Shown: piece by piece, positions 12,396-23,737 of the stretch
How the letters are laid out: every line of letters starts with the position of its first letter
How positions within the stretch are numbered: position 1 is the first letter of the stretch
DNA from: Capillidium heterosporum
Taxonomy: Eukaryota; Entomophthoromycota; Entomophthoromycetes; Entomophthorales; Capillidiaceae
DNA: 64,000 nt
Reading direction: 5' to 3'
NCBI GenBank assembly: GCA_016630905.1
Contig: WBMQ01000001.1
Location: 248,001 to 312,000, forward strand
The notes under the pieces: generated by a model
Seen by the model: only the letters and a program-made list of their open reading frames with translations
What the model was told of the DNA's origin: nothing
Database searches by the model: none
Translations under genes and position numbers: made by a program

Positions 12396-13064
12396 TTACA
12401 GATTCCAAATCAAAGCTCCAACAACAAAGCATAAGATTATATGAGTGTTGATATTCAAGGTTATAGCATGAGAATCGAAATCTATGGTGTTGGTACGCTT
12501 CTTGGTAGAGGTGTTGGGTTTAGGTAGAGTAGTAGTCTTGGTAACCGAAGCTGTAGTGTCCTTAGTACCACTTGTCTTGGTGGGTTTACTAGTGTCGCTG
12601 CTGGTGTCGCTAGAACTACTGTCGGTAGGTTCGGTCGTCTTGGAATCAGTTTCTATTATAAAAACTATTAGGAAATTATTTCAAGTAGGCTTGGTTTACT
12701 TGTAGGCTTGGTAGAGTCGGATGGCTTGGAACTGGAAGAATTACTGGAGTCGTTCTTGGTATCCTTATCAGAATCCTTGTTTGTATCCTTTTTGTTAGCC
12801 GGAGTAGGCTCAGCATCTTTGCTTTGAGCGGATTTGTCGCTGATAACGGTAGGATCTTGGACATCCAGCATTTTGACACTATCTACATGTTTGTATAATT
12901 AGTAAAGGAATCAAGCATTAACTCTCTTACCTTCTATGTCTTTGTCACCAGCTCCATAAACATTCAGAACGAGTACTAAAATGAAAAAGGTGTTAATATG
13001 CCATTTATAGAGTTGTAGTGCTACCTAATAGTAATGTAAAGGCAAACAAGTTAAAGCATTTCAT
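12396..13064 (-). CDS. small Ser/Thr-rich secreted protein, probable GPI anchor
   Basis: Four exons (13064–13025, 12975–12931, 12882–12700, 12652–12396) give 174 residues with consistent phases; introns are 47–49 nt. The N-terminus (MKCFNLFAFTLLLVLNVYGAG) is a signal peptide. The middle is a hydrophilic mucin-like region of Ser, Thr, Asp and Lys (DKDTKNDSSNSSSSKPSD, TKPTKTSGTKDTT), rich in O-glycosylation candidates. The C-terminus (HIILCFVVGALIWNL) is hydrophobic, like a GPI signal. The plan matches the PEPSK gene at 2134–3141 but the sequence does not. A cell-wall role is inferred. Confidence 0.7.
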
Positions 13065-15183
13065 CTTAAGTCAGTATTAATTAGAAAGTGTGGTTATAGG
13101 AATTAGATATTATATTGAAATTAAAGGAATAAGAACGGACAGCCTTTTTCACCAACATTTACTACTATTTATATGAAGCCTTTATTAAAATTACCCCACC
13201 CATTTCAACCTGGGAAGTGGGTAAATACTGATATTGCAATAGGTGGGGTGACTGTGGAGTTTATAAAAAGATGCCAAAGATGCTTCCCATCTACCTTCAA
13301 ATGGTATCAAATGGGACTTTCTCACCTAAAGGACTTATATTTTCGGTATAAACTTTAGGGGGTGTATATGAGTTTAGATACCTACCAACAAATTCCTTAT
13401 CTCGAAGTAGGGCTCTTTGTATACGTAATTAGTTGTTAGTTTTGCAGTTTAAAGCCCTTTGAGTGTTGATTTATTATCATTATACACACATTCATTTCAT
13501 ATCGGTCTATTTTAACCCCTTATCTGGATTGTGAGGTCCAATGTATGAAAGTGACATGAATAATTAGATTCATTTTGCTTAATCAAACCTCTTCATCAGT
13601 CGTAGACTCCTAAACGATGGTAATGGAAGTCAAGCTGATGGGTCCATCCACTATTTTTTATCTTGGAATAAATGGACTCTATGTGATTTGAGAAACCCAT
13701 AATTCTTAGTTTTAAGTTCACTATAAGGAAATTGGTTTCTAGACTCACCAACTTGAAATATGGAAGTATTAGTTTGGGCAGAGGGACTTGGTAATAAGCT
13801 AAGTTTACCATTAGAAAAATTTGCATACCAAATGTTTTAATGTAGAAAAGCTCTTTAGATCTTTGAAATGGGAGAGTGGATGATAAGCTGATGATTTGAA
13901 TGTTTTTATATAATGAAGAGAACGTTGATTTAGGTTGCCCGAAATTTATATCCTAAAATAGAAACTTGGTGGCACATTTTAGCGTAATATTTGTAAGTAC
14001 CAAATACTTGGCTCAATTGTAAGGCTTCTATTTGCATGTACAGTTAAAGCCAAGTAGTACTTATCAGGCTGACTTTATATGTAAGCGATCAATTGAACAT
14101 AAAAATTTTGGATACAAATATGGGTAAAAACTACTTTTATATAGTATCATTTTATAGTAGTAAATATATTTATTAACACGAGCGGTGAGGAATCACTTTA
14201 AAATTCATCAATTGCAGTTGATATATGTAGGAAACTATAGCTCTAGTTAAACATAAGGTATAGGTAAGACATTTTGCTTAAATATAGAAGCATATATCAG
14301 CATCTATGCCTCACCTTCAGAAAACTAAACATTTCAAAAGGTTAGTATAAATAGCTTTTTCAAATGCCAATATCAATCAAAAGCTTGCTAGTTTAGTCGA
14401 GAGTTGGGATGGCATGTCAGATGGACTAACCATCATAAATCACTTTTAAATATACTCTACATGCTCTAATATTACTATTTAAGGCAAAATTTAATTATAT
14501 ATATATATTAAGCTTATACATCGTTATCGAGCCTGTATTTAAAAAATTATATATATTGTCGAGTTATTTACGATATGGGCTTTTAAATTTATTCGATAGA
14601 TTTCTTCTATAATGTAGATATGAATCCATCAAAAGGCAATAGTTCAGCCTTTAACGAGAATTTAAAGCCGACAATATCTTGATCTTGGAAAGCTTATACC
14701 TAGTAGCAAGGAATCACACTAGTTCGATTGAAGTATACCTTCTCATTAGGTATTTAGGCTTAGGTGATGTATATTTTGGAATGCTAAATCCCTACTCGGT
14801 TCCGATAAACTGAGTACAACCCCATAATGAAGCTTATATAAATGCATCCAATATTTTGGTTATAGTAAAAGATCTTTTATATTTAGCCGTTAGTTGAATT
14901 ACAAGTAGCCTGAAAATTTGCTTAAACTTCCAGATGTATAGTTTCTCAATTCGTGTATACTAAATACATCTAGCTTAAAAATATATACAAAGAATAAGGC
15001 TGATATACGCGGATGGATGAAGCATTAGAAATTGTATGAGCAATTGAAATATTTCATATAGCTAATTAGTTGTAAGCTGCATAGCTATGAAGGGTTTATT
15101 CTTAGTATTCTAACCCAATATTCAAACTTGGTAAATATTGTGCCTTGTAGTTTTTCCATATACCAGCTTGAAAACGACCACCA

Positions 15184-15284
15184 ATTAGTCGATATTACTC
15201 TGGTCGAAATCTTTCACTCCAAATTATATGAAATTTTTAAAATAATTTGAGGTAAAAATTCCGACCAGAGTAGTATTGACTAAT
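15184..15284. repeat. imperfect inverted repeat / hairpin
   Basis: A 27-nt arm at 15184–15210 (core ACTCTGGTCG) pairs with 15258–15284 (core CGACCAGAGT) with a few mismatches, around a 47-nt AT-rich loop. It could be a small MITE-like element or a structured RNA. Confidence 0.7.
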
Positions 15285-16047
15285 AATGCGTAGTTTAGGG
15301 GATACGCAATATTCTTGAGTTCGCCTAAAGTATACTGCTTGGTTCAGCAAAATTGAGTGACTATACTTAAACTAAATTTAAGCATAACCATCCGATTTTG
15401 ATGAACTGAGTAGTACCAAACTTTCATGCTCGCAAACTTTATATTCCCTTAATTCCGAAAGTGAAGTTTGGATTTAGCTGCAAAATTTTTAGTGTTGGCT
15501 GCTTGTAGTACTTTAATTGGTTACTCAATTTTTTCATCCTAATCCTAACAAATGAAAGTTGAATATTGTTTGATTGGTTCAGCAGACTTTAACTTTTGCC
15601 AATCGCTTATAAATTTTGAGTTTGTAATTGGCTATATACTTAAAAAGTCAAAAATTGGTTGTAGCTTTGGACTTACTTTAAGACGGAAAGAATGATATCG
15701 AGCAAGCCGAAAAGTTTGAATGTCACTTTCAATGAAGCGAAAATATGATCCAAATAAGAATTCCTTGAAGGAAACTGGATCATATCTATACAATGTAGCC
15801 GGTAGTATGGCGTAAGTTTATTTGAAACGCGGAGATGGTAGTTCTGGTCTTCAAAGAACTTTCTCATAAATGAGGCCTCCTCGCTGCTTATAAAGCCTAA
15901 TCTCTAATTACCCCTCACAACTTCAATTTTCCAGGCTGATGTAAAGTATGTAGCTGATCAAAAGTACTCATTTAGTTGAATTCCTAGCTTTGCCATCCAA
16001 GTCGGAATTTTTGTTCTTAGAAATCCGTTGCATTAGAAATGACTTCA

Positions 16048-16063
16048 TCAACTAATTAGTTGA
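16048..16063. promoter_or_regulatory. perfect 16-bp palindrome upstream of DHA2 transporter
   Basis: TCAACTAATTAGTTGA is its own reverse complement and sits ~200 bp before the transporter ATG. It may be an operator for a dimeric regulator; this is inference. Confidence 0.35.
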
Positions 16064-16204
16064 TTCTATAGCCAATTATTATTAGGATTGGTTGGGTACA
16101 AACTCCTCGCTCTAAGTCACTTTTATTAAACCCGAGTTCTACCCTTTCAAGTATGACTTATGAAATTCGGATTTAGACTAAAAACGTTAGACCCTAGAAA
16201 AAAG

Positions 16205-16212
16205 TATATAAA
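16205..16212 (+). promoter_or_regulatory. TATA box of DHA2 transporter
   Basis: TATATAAA lies 48 bp before the ATG at 16260, in a CT/A-rich leader that lacks other ATGs in phase. Confidence 0.5.
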
Positions 16213-16259
16213 CAGCCAAGATGAAATTGAAACAACAACAAAACTAACCAAGAAGCACA

Positions 16260-18040
16260 ATGGATCAAACAACCATATTTAAAGAACCACTCAACCCGGT
16301 GGATACGACTTCGACATCGGCTGACAACACCAACCGCAACTCTTCGTCCACCACTATCAACGAGAAACAGATTACCGAGCCCAAACCCAACTTGGATATA
16401 AACGCTGATGTTGAGCAGAATGTGAGACCTTCAACTATAATAACCAACAAGTTCAAGCTTTTCATTGTCAGCTTAGGTCTAGTCCTTGCCATCTTTATTG
16501 CAGCAGTCGACGAGACAATTGTAGCTACTGCTTTAGGTGCCATCACTACCGACTTCAAAGCTTCAGGTGAAGTAACTTGGATTGCCGGGGCCTACCTATT
16601 AACTATGACAGCGTTCCAACCTTTATACGGCAAGTTCTCCGATATCTTTGGCAGAAAAATGTCTATGTTGTTCGCTTTAATAGTTTTTCTAGTTGGCTCC
16701 ATTGGATGTGGTGTGTCAACTAGTATCATCATGCTGATAGCGTTCAGAGGTCTATCGGGCGTAGGTGCCGGCGGCTTGATCGCCTTATCGTTCATCATTA
16801 TGTCAGGTATGCTTTACTAACTCTAACTTTTGACTAATGTACCCTACCATATTAGACGTCGTAGCTATTGAAAAGCGAAGTATCTACATGAGCTTAATCA
16901 ACTCCACGTTCGCCTTCTCTAACGTCATCGGTCCCCTCTTGGGTGGTGTCTTTGTAGACTATGTCAACTGGAGATGGGTCTTTTACATCAACATCCCAGT
17001 AGTCGCCGTCACCATGTTTGCCGTCATCTTTGTCCTGCCCCTGTCCAAGGGAAGCGGTAACATCAAACAGAAATTGGCTCGGATCGATGTCATCGGTACC
17101 GTTACTTTAGTCTTTTCAGTCATCGGCATTGTTTTAGCTTTAAACTGGGGAGGTAAAGAATACCCCTGGGCTTCGGCACCTGTCATAATTTGTTTAGTTT
17201 TGGGTGTCCTACTTGTGTGCGCCTTTATCTACATCGAACTCAAGTACGCTGTCGAACCGGTCATCCCCGCTAGGATTTTTACTCCCAACGTCATATTCTC
17301 CAACATCGCTACTATCTTCTACGGGTTCGCCATGTTCGTCTTCATGTACTACTGGCCATTGTATCACCAAATTGTCCATCACGCTACCGCCACCAAGGCT
17401 GGTATCGAAGTTCTACCGGTATTGGTTGGAATCTGTGGATTCGCTGCCTTGAGTGGGTTTATCTGTAGCAAGACTGGCAAATACCGACCACTTATGTGGA
17501 CTGGTATGGTTATGTTGGTCGTAGGCACTTCTTTGATGGCTAGGCTGACATCCGACATCACTCGAGCTGAAGAGATTTTGTACCCACTGATTGTAGGTAT
17601 TGGTATCGGTTTGAATATCCAGACCTGTATCATATGTTGCCAGGCTGCTGTCGACGAAGAAGGTAATAGCCTATTTAGTTTTTGATACTAATTATTATTT
17701 AGATGTTGCTGTTGTTACTGCTTTTGTAAGTTTCAGTCTCTCCATTGGTGGTGTATTGGGCCTTGCCATCCAAGGTGCCATCTTCAACAACGTACTTAGT
17801 CATCAGTTGGAAGCTCTGCTACCCGGATTCGACACAGCCAACATAATGAAATCTATCGGCAACTTGAACGCACTAGCCCCTGAGCCTTACCAGTTGGCTA
17901 TTTCTGGTTATTTGACCGCTTACCGAACCATGTTTTTGTCGTTGATCCCCTTTGCAGGTTTGGGCTTGATCTCGGTACTTTTGCTCAAGCACATCCCATT
18001 GGTTAGCAAGCCTGGGAGCCAGAGTGTACCCATGCATTAA
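16260..18040 (+). CDS. MFS drug:H+ antiporter, DHA2 family (14 TM)
   Basis: Three exons (16260–16806, 16856–17662, 17703–18040) with introns of 49 and 40 nt give 563 residues. A polar ~60-residue N-terminus precedes TM1 (LFIVSLGLVLAIFIAAVDET). The D-E-T-I-V-A-T-A motif in TM1 is diagnostic of fungal DHA2 exporters. YGKFSDIFGRK after TM2 is MFS motif A, and LGGVFVDYVNWRWVFYINIP is the TM5 antiporter motif region. The rest shows the expected ~14 spans. The substrate is not readable; relatives export toxins, azoles or secondary metabolites from the plasma membrane. No biosynthetic cluster is adjacent. Confidence 0.9.
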
Positions 18041-18812
18041 AACCTTAGCTGTGGGGTTTTAGTTTCGGGTATTGATAAGAGATAATTATTTAATAAAAAG
18101 TTCATCCGTATATGTCTATATTTGCCTCAGCTTTTAGTTTAAATCATACACTAGTCTATTTTTATGTATACCAAAACTGAAATATGTTGGAAACAGTTGT
18201 ATATTAACTTTAAGATGGCAGATGTTTATTTAAAAGTAGATTGCAAAATGCATGTTCCTAAATTTGATGAATTAGTGCCTGCAGTACATGACAAAGCGTA
18301 TCTTAGTCAATGCAACCTATCTTCGTCTACAGTAGAGTTCCTCACTACCTTTTTTGAATCACCACAGCTTCAGATTCCAGTAGTAAAAATATGGGTTTAT
18401 TATTAAAAGATCTTGAGGACATACTGATAGGGTCAATATTGAAGCCTTGAGAAATACACTTTTAAAAGCTTTGGCCTTAATAAATAGCCTATACTGATGT
18501 AGAATACCTGTATCCACAAAAAGCTTGTAGATGATTCTATTTGATTAACAACCACTTTCCTGAGCTTTATATATCGTTTCCATCTGTAGAAGATTTATAA
18601 TACCATCAGCCTAGCTCACAGACTTTTACACTAATTCAAGCAGATGTAGCTGCAGCAAGGGTGGCTAGCTCAGTAATGACTGCCAACTACTCAAGTTACA
18701 GTCTTAAATAAGAAAATAATATATAAGCATCAATATCAAAATTTTACACCAAAAGTTTATCTATATAAAGTACTTCAATTCAAAATAATAACCCTACACC
18801 ATTGAACTCTAC
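18041..18812. other. convergent intergenic region, no gene seen
   Basis: A frame at 18164–18406 encodes an 80-residue peptide without motifs in low-GC DNA. I do not call it a gene. Confidence 0.5.
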
Positions 18813-20512
18813 TTATTCCCATTCGATAGTGGCAGGAGGCTTACTAGACACATCGTAAACTACACGGTTAACACCTTGACCTCATTGATGATCCTGGAAC
18901 TGATCTTTTTGAGTACTTCGGTAGGCATAGCGTACCAGTCAGCAGTCATAAAGTCGGTAGATTCGACAGCACGTAAGGCGATGACCTGCTCATAGGTACG
19001 TTGATCACCCATGACTCCTACCGATCGAACGGGTAATAAAGCGGCGTAAGCCTGAGAGATCTTGCGGTACAGACCAGCCTTCTTGATCTCTTCAATGTAG
19101 ATGTGGTCGGCTTGTCTGGCAATCTCGACTTGAGAGCGAGTTACCTCACCCAAGACACGGATAGCAATACCCGGTCCAGGGAAGGGGTGGCGCCACACCA
19201 ATTCGTCGTCGATGTTGAGAATTCTACCTAGGGCACGTACCTCATCCTTGAACAATTCACGTAGGGGCTCGATCAACTTTAACTTCATGTCATCCAACAG
19301 ACCACCGACATTGTGGTGGGATTTGATGGTGGCTGAAGGTCCCTTGAAAGAGATAGATTCGATGACATCGGGGTACAAGGTTCCCTGTAACAGGAACTCG
19401 ATGTGATTGTGGCCAGAGCTGGAGGTGGCAATGTCTAGCTTGGCGGCTTCTGCCTCAAACACCTCAATGAAGGTGTTGCCGATGATCTTACGCTTCTTCT
19501 CAGGGTCGGTGACTCCGGCCAATTTGTCCAGGAAGAGATCGGAGGCGTCGGCGACGATCAAGTTGATACCCAAGTGGTCCTTTAACACTTTCTTGACGTT
19601 GGCACACTCGTTGTGACGCATGACACCGTTGTCGACCAAAATGGCATGGAATCGATCTCCAATGGCTTCGGTCATCAATTTGGCAGCTACGGTCGAGTCG
19701 ACACCACCACTTACAGCACCTACGACCTGACCGTTAGGACCAACGACGGCACGGATACGTTCGATCTCTTTCTCTACGAACGATTCCATAGTCCAGTTGG
19801 TGTTACATTTGCAGATGTTGACTACAAAGTTCTTCAAGAGTTGACTTCCCTTGGGGGTGTGGGTGACCTCGGGGTGGAACTGGATACCGAAGTGGTGCAA
19901 GCTTTCGCTACCGATGGCGGTAAAGGGGCTGGAGCTGGTGTTACCTAAGACACGGAAGCCGGGGGGAAGTTTGCTCAAGGCATCACCGTGACTCATCCAT
20001 ACCTAAAATTATGCGATAAATAAAAATTTTGTTGCATTGAATTTACAGTCATCTTGTCACCAAGACCTTCGAACAGCAAGTCGATGAAGGGGTGATCTTC
20101 ATGGCGGGTAATAGTAACTTCAGCGTGGCCGTACTCGCGTTTGTCACAGGGGCTAACTTCACCACCCATGTGGGTACCCAATTCCTTTACAATATATAAA
20201 TACACTTGCTATTGAAATAAAAAGTACTTGTAGACCGTAACAGATACCTAAAACTGGTACACCCAAGTCAAAGATCCTTTTGTCGACGTGGGGAGCATCA
20301 GGTGCGAAGACTGAGTAGGGACTACCCGATAAGATAACACCCTTGGGCTTGAAGTTCAACTCATCGACCTTCTGGGTGCAGGGCAACAGCTCGCAGTAGA
20401 CTCCGGCCTCACGAACTCTTCTAGTGATAAGGTGGGAGTACTGGGAACCGAAATCTAAGATGAGGACGGTGTCGTAGATCTGATGTACTTCAGTTAACTC
20501 GATAGTTGACAT
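18813..20512 (-). CDS. GUA1: GMP synthase (glutamine-hydrolysing), frameshift near the 3' end
   Basis: This converts XMP to GMP with glutamine and ATP in the cytosol. Exons are 20512–20228, 20184–20047 and 20002–18813 (introns 43 and 44 nt). A class-I glutamine amidotransferase domain carries nucleophile C91 in GICYG and H184/E186 in FHPEV. It is followed by the ATP-pyrophosphatase P-loop SGGVDS (~239–244) and the C-terminal dimerisation domain. The start was placed at 20512 (MSTIELTEV); an in-frame ATG at 20761 would add an unusual leader. As written, the frame stops at 18860–18862. Family C-terminal residues (VNRVVYDV…KPPATIEWE) continue one base out of phase to a stop at 18813–18815. One G appears missing (CC on the plus strand at 18874–18875). 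With that base the protein is about 537 residues, the normal size. The gene should be essential for de novo GMP supply, so a consensus error is the likelier explanation. Confidence 0.93.
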
Positions 20513-21676
20513 GTTTTCTGGGTTGGTTTCCACTTGGTGTATAAAATTTTTGACTGGTTGTTGGAGTTGGATAAACCAACTTCGCTTTGAGCTGCCGAAT
20601 AGCTTTTTATAAAAAAATTGAGGATTAGGTTTGATTGGATGCTTGAAAATCTCAAGGTTTTGCCACAAGCCAAATATGGTTGGTATTAGCGTGCTTGCAA
20701 AGTAAACTTGAAAACGATCAGTGCAAGTAGGACAGCACCTTGGCTTATAAATTGATAGCAATGTTTACTCGTCCTGACTAATATTTTAGCCTAAGCTGCG
20801 ACTTTTATCCATACTTTCCTTATGAAAGAAGAGGTCCTAATCGGACTTTTCTCAACCTGGTGTCAATATCCATTAAGTCACAATAGAGTCAAATATTTTA
20901 AAGAATATATATCTATCCAGCCATCACTTTGATTATGATGCACATCTTATTTCCATTTACTTATTTATCTATAGCCTGGCAATAAAATAAATAACTTGGG
21001 CTGTACAGCTCATAATAAGACTAGTTCTTAATTTTAATCTTCAAAGATAGTAAAATTTGATATCCATGCCAAATACTAAATGTAGGAACTATTTGAAGGC
21101 AACTAAGGCTGAGCCAAGTCAAGCTTAACCAAGTATACATATTCAACGCTTTAAGTTAAAAGACTATCTATAAGTTGCTAAATAAGTTAAACTTCAATCA
21201 AATATTTAAAAGGTTTATACAATTAGCGAACTGGCAATTCTAGTTTAATGATACTTCCTTAATATTTGTTATTAGATCGTTTAGGTACAAGCTTACCCTC
21301 TAATAAACCAATTATCATTACCAGCGTCCTTCAAGTATACCAAGTACTGATGAATACATATACTTGAAACTTCTCTATAATAATTTTATTTGTAATTTTA
21401 GGACTATTTGATCAATTAAAACTTCTCTGCCTGCAACTTCCAAAGTAAGTTGTATCACAGCTATAGAAAATATACTTTATAGTTAACAATACTTTATAGT
21501 TAACAATACTTTATAATATAGTATAAATTAAGATGTTCATAAAGTTCAAATAAGTTTATTATAGTACAATTAGTACGGATGCTTACACCTACCTTTCTTG
21601 GTCCCAATCAAAATATGTCCACTATTTACGATACATTACATTCACCGCCAACTCCATTTTTTTAAAAACTCAAACC
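20513..21676. other. intergenic, no gene seen
   Basis: GMP synthase promoter side, then AT-rich spacer containing a short tandem repeat at 21473–21515. Confidence 0.55.
21473..21515. repeat. 17-bp tandem repeat, ~2.5 copies
   Basis: The unit TACTTTATAGTTAACAA is repeated twice exactly, followed by half a third copy. Confidence 0.9.
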
Positions 21677-22384
21677 TTACACCTCAACAACCGGTCTCAG
21701 ATCTATATCCAAAGCTAGCACAACACCGAACCTCAGATCCCGCATCCACCCCTGCGAAATATGCTGCTCCTTTGACCTAATTAGATGTCGCGCTCCATTG
21801 TCATGCTCAATCCTAAAAGTATAAGGATGTCGAAAGTAATAGGTTGCCTCTTTAACTTGCAGCTTGGCCAAATTCCAGTTCGCTATAGGTTGTAGCAGGG
21901 GTGCACTTTTATGTACAGTACTGGGGTTGGATTTGTAGATTCTTAAAGAAGTCCCTTCAAGGATAAAGTAATTGAGAACCCACTGTCGATTTAAAGATTT
22001 GACTCCATTCTTCAGAAGTTCTTGTTTGAGGAGGAGGTATCCATTACGTTGTAAGTTACATGTGTACTGAGGCAAGTTTTCGGCAAGGTAGGTGATGGTT
22101 GGGGAGTAGATGGATCGATAGTCGGGAGGTGATAGTAAAGTTGGAACATCGCCATAAGTTGGATTTGGAGGTATGTTGGCGAAGCTTAATCTTCTCTGCA
22201 CTTCCTTGTACTCGATGTTGAGTTCGACCAAAGTTTTCAACTGGTCAGTTTGGTTTTGAAAAGTTGAATCATCTTTAGCTAGGATGGCTCGTTCCAAACG
22301 TATGGTACTCGATGTTGCTTCATACTCTTTAATTTGGGGCAAATTCTTCAACAGTAGCTGTACGTCGATGCTGCTTGTCTTCAT
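21677..22384 (-). CDS. PH-domain protein
   Basis: A single exon of 235 residues. The first ~80 residues are predicted helical (IKEYEATSSTIRLERAILAK…VELNIEYKEVQRRL). The C-terminal half has the pattern of a pleckstrin-homology domain: GYLLLKQ, RQWVLNYFILEGTSLRIYKS, FRHPYTFRIEH and ISQGWMRDLR with the late conserved Trp. PH domains bind phosphoinositides or proteins at membranes. The ligand and pathway cannot be read here. The domain call rests on the KxGxL-like start, the RWFxL-like strand and the Trp in the last helix. Confidence 0.65.
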   Translation of the reverse strand: MKTSSIDVQLLLKNLPQIKEYEATSSTIRLERAILAKDDSTFQNQTDQLKTLVELNIEYKEVQRRLSFANIPPNPTYGDVPTLLSPPDYRSIYSPTITYLAENLPQYTCNLQRNGYLLLKQELLKNGVKSLNRQWVLNYFILEGTSLRIYKSNPSTVHKSAPLLQPIANWNLAKLQVKEATYYFRHPYTFRIEHDNGARHLIRSKEQHISQGWMRDLRFGVVLALDIDLRPVVEV

Positions 22385-23737
22385 ATTTTAAATTTGAGAA
22401 TAGAAAGGACCTGAATGCTGTATTTATAGAGTTGTAGTTTCCCCAGGCCAAGAAAGTTTGAGACTTCGAAGTGGAACATTGCCATTTATACGGGTTGGGA
22501 ATTTCGATGCAACATCTGGCATTACTTTTAGCCCTCATTACAAATCTACTGGATGCGACTTTACTAAGGATAGGATGAAATATGACATCATTTTATATGA
22601 AATCGGGTCACGGGAATGGAAATAGGTTACTGCCGAATGTCAAGTGGAAAGGCACGATGACGGGCAGGTGTAAAATGTTATGGGGAAGGGTGTCGGTTAG
22701 TAAAGGAGAAATATCAATAAGGCTGATAATTCTTGATGCACGAGCTGAGTTCAATAGGTTTAATTACTGTACTATAAAAAGAATTCTGGGATGAATGACT
22801 GAAGTTTGGCTCTACACTTCTAGAATCGATGTCAATGTTGAAAGTTGGGGAAAGTGTTGAGCTTAATCTAAGGTCTTCAACTGTCTATGCTCAAGCCAAC
22901 AATTATACAATATAAAAGTACTGCTATCTTTCAATATACTTCGTTGAAAGTTGTATAATACTTACAAAAATTGAATACAGTTGGCTTAATCTCATCTAGC
23001 ATCTCACTAATTGAAAGATTCCCAACTAAAGGTGAATCAATTTTTCCATTCAAATACTTCTAGACCCTTAAATATCTGATATCCTTTTCTCTTCAAATAC
23101 AGCAATTTCTTTGTCAAGTAAAGTGGAATTTAAAGTTTAGTTTAATGTAGTATTTGGTTTAAGTGAGTTTAAGGAGCATATATATATACGTCTAATTAAA
23201 TTTTACACTATGGGTGACGCGATACATACCTTTTAACTTGTAACTTATAAGTTTTCTTTTTACTTGACTGGTAGTAAATATGTTAGATAGTTTAGTTCTT
23301 AGGGTTCTTCCGTATTTCATTTAAAGTTTCAGGCTAAACGTTTTGTCTTTCCTCGTCACCTACTTACCAACTTGGACTAAAATAGAAATTATTGAGTGGG
23401 CAGGAGTGCATACCTTATCTTTAAGGGCTATCAAGGCACATTGAGCTTTGAAATCCGAATGACTTGTAAATAGAAGTATCGATTTTGCTTTGCTTTTAAA
23501 GGAGGTATACTAAAGCACTTGGGGTTGGTTTTTGGAGCAAGAATATCGACTCGTTTCAAAAGTCCAGTATACGTCTGTAATATCTCAAAGAGCTAACTTA
23601 TTCTGTTATTAAAGAATCATTCACCAGCTTTGTGCCTAAGCTTGTACTTAAATATCGCCAAAAACATAGGTCTAATAAGTTTATTGCGGCTGATAGCAAG
23701 GTAATCAGAATGTATATATTATTTAGATAAAGTGCAG
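22385..23737. other. intergenic, no gene seen
   Basis: AT-rich. A 70-codon frame at 22582–22794 is judged chance. Confidence 0.55.

Larger units (their letters stand above)
13065..16259. other. 3.2-kb intergenic region, no gene seen
   Basis: The longest gene-free stretch in the window, strongly AT-rich. Frames at 13173–13358, 13596–13826 and 15673–15867 are short and lack coding composition. It holds the inverted repeat at 15184–15284 and the palindrome at 16048–16063. Confidence 0.55.

Noticed and set aside
18164-18406. 80-codon plus-strand frame
   Set aside because: Low-GC DNA, no domain, signal or splice continuation.
23079-23087. Another ATATCCTTT match
   Set aside because: Intergenic, without flanking exons; expected by chance in AT-rich DNA.
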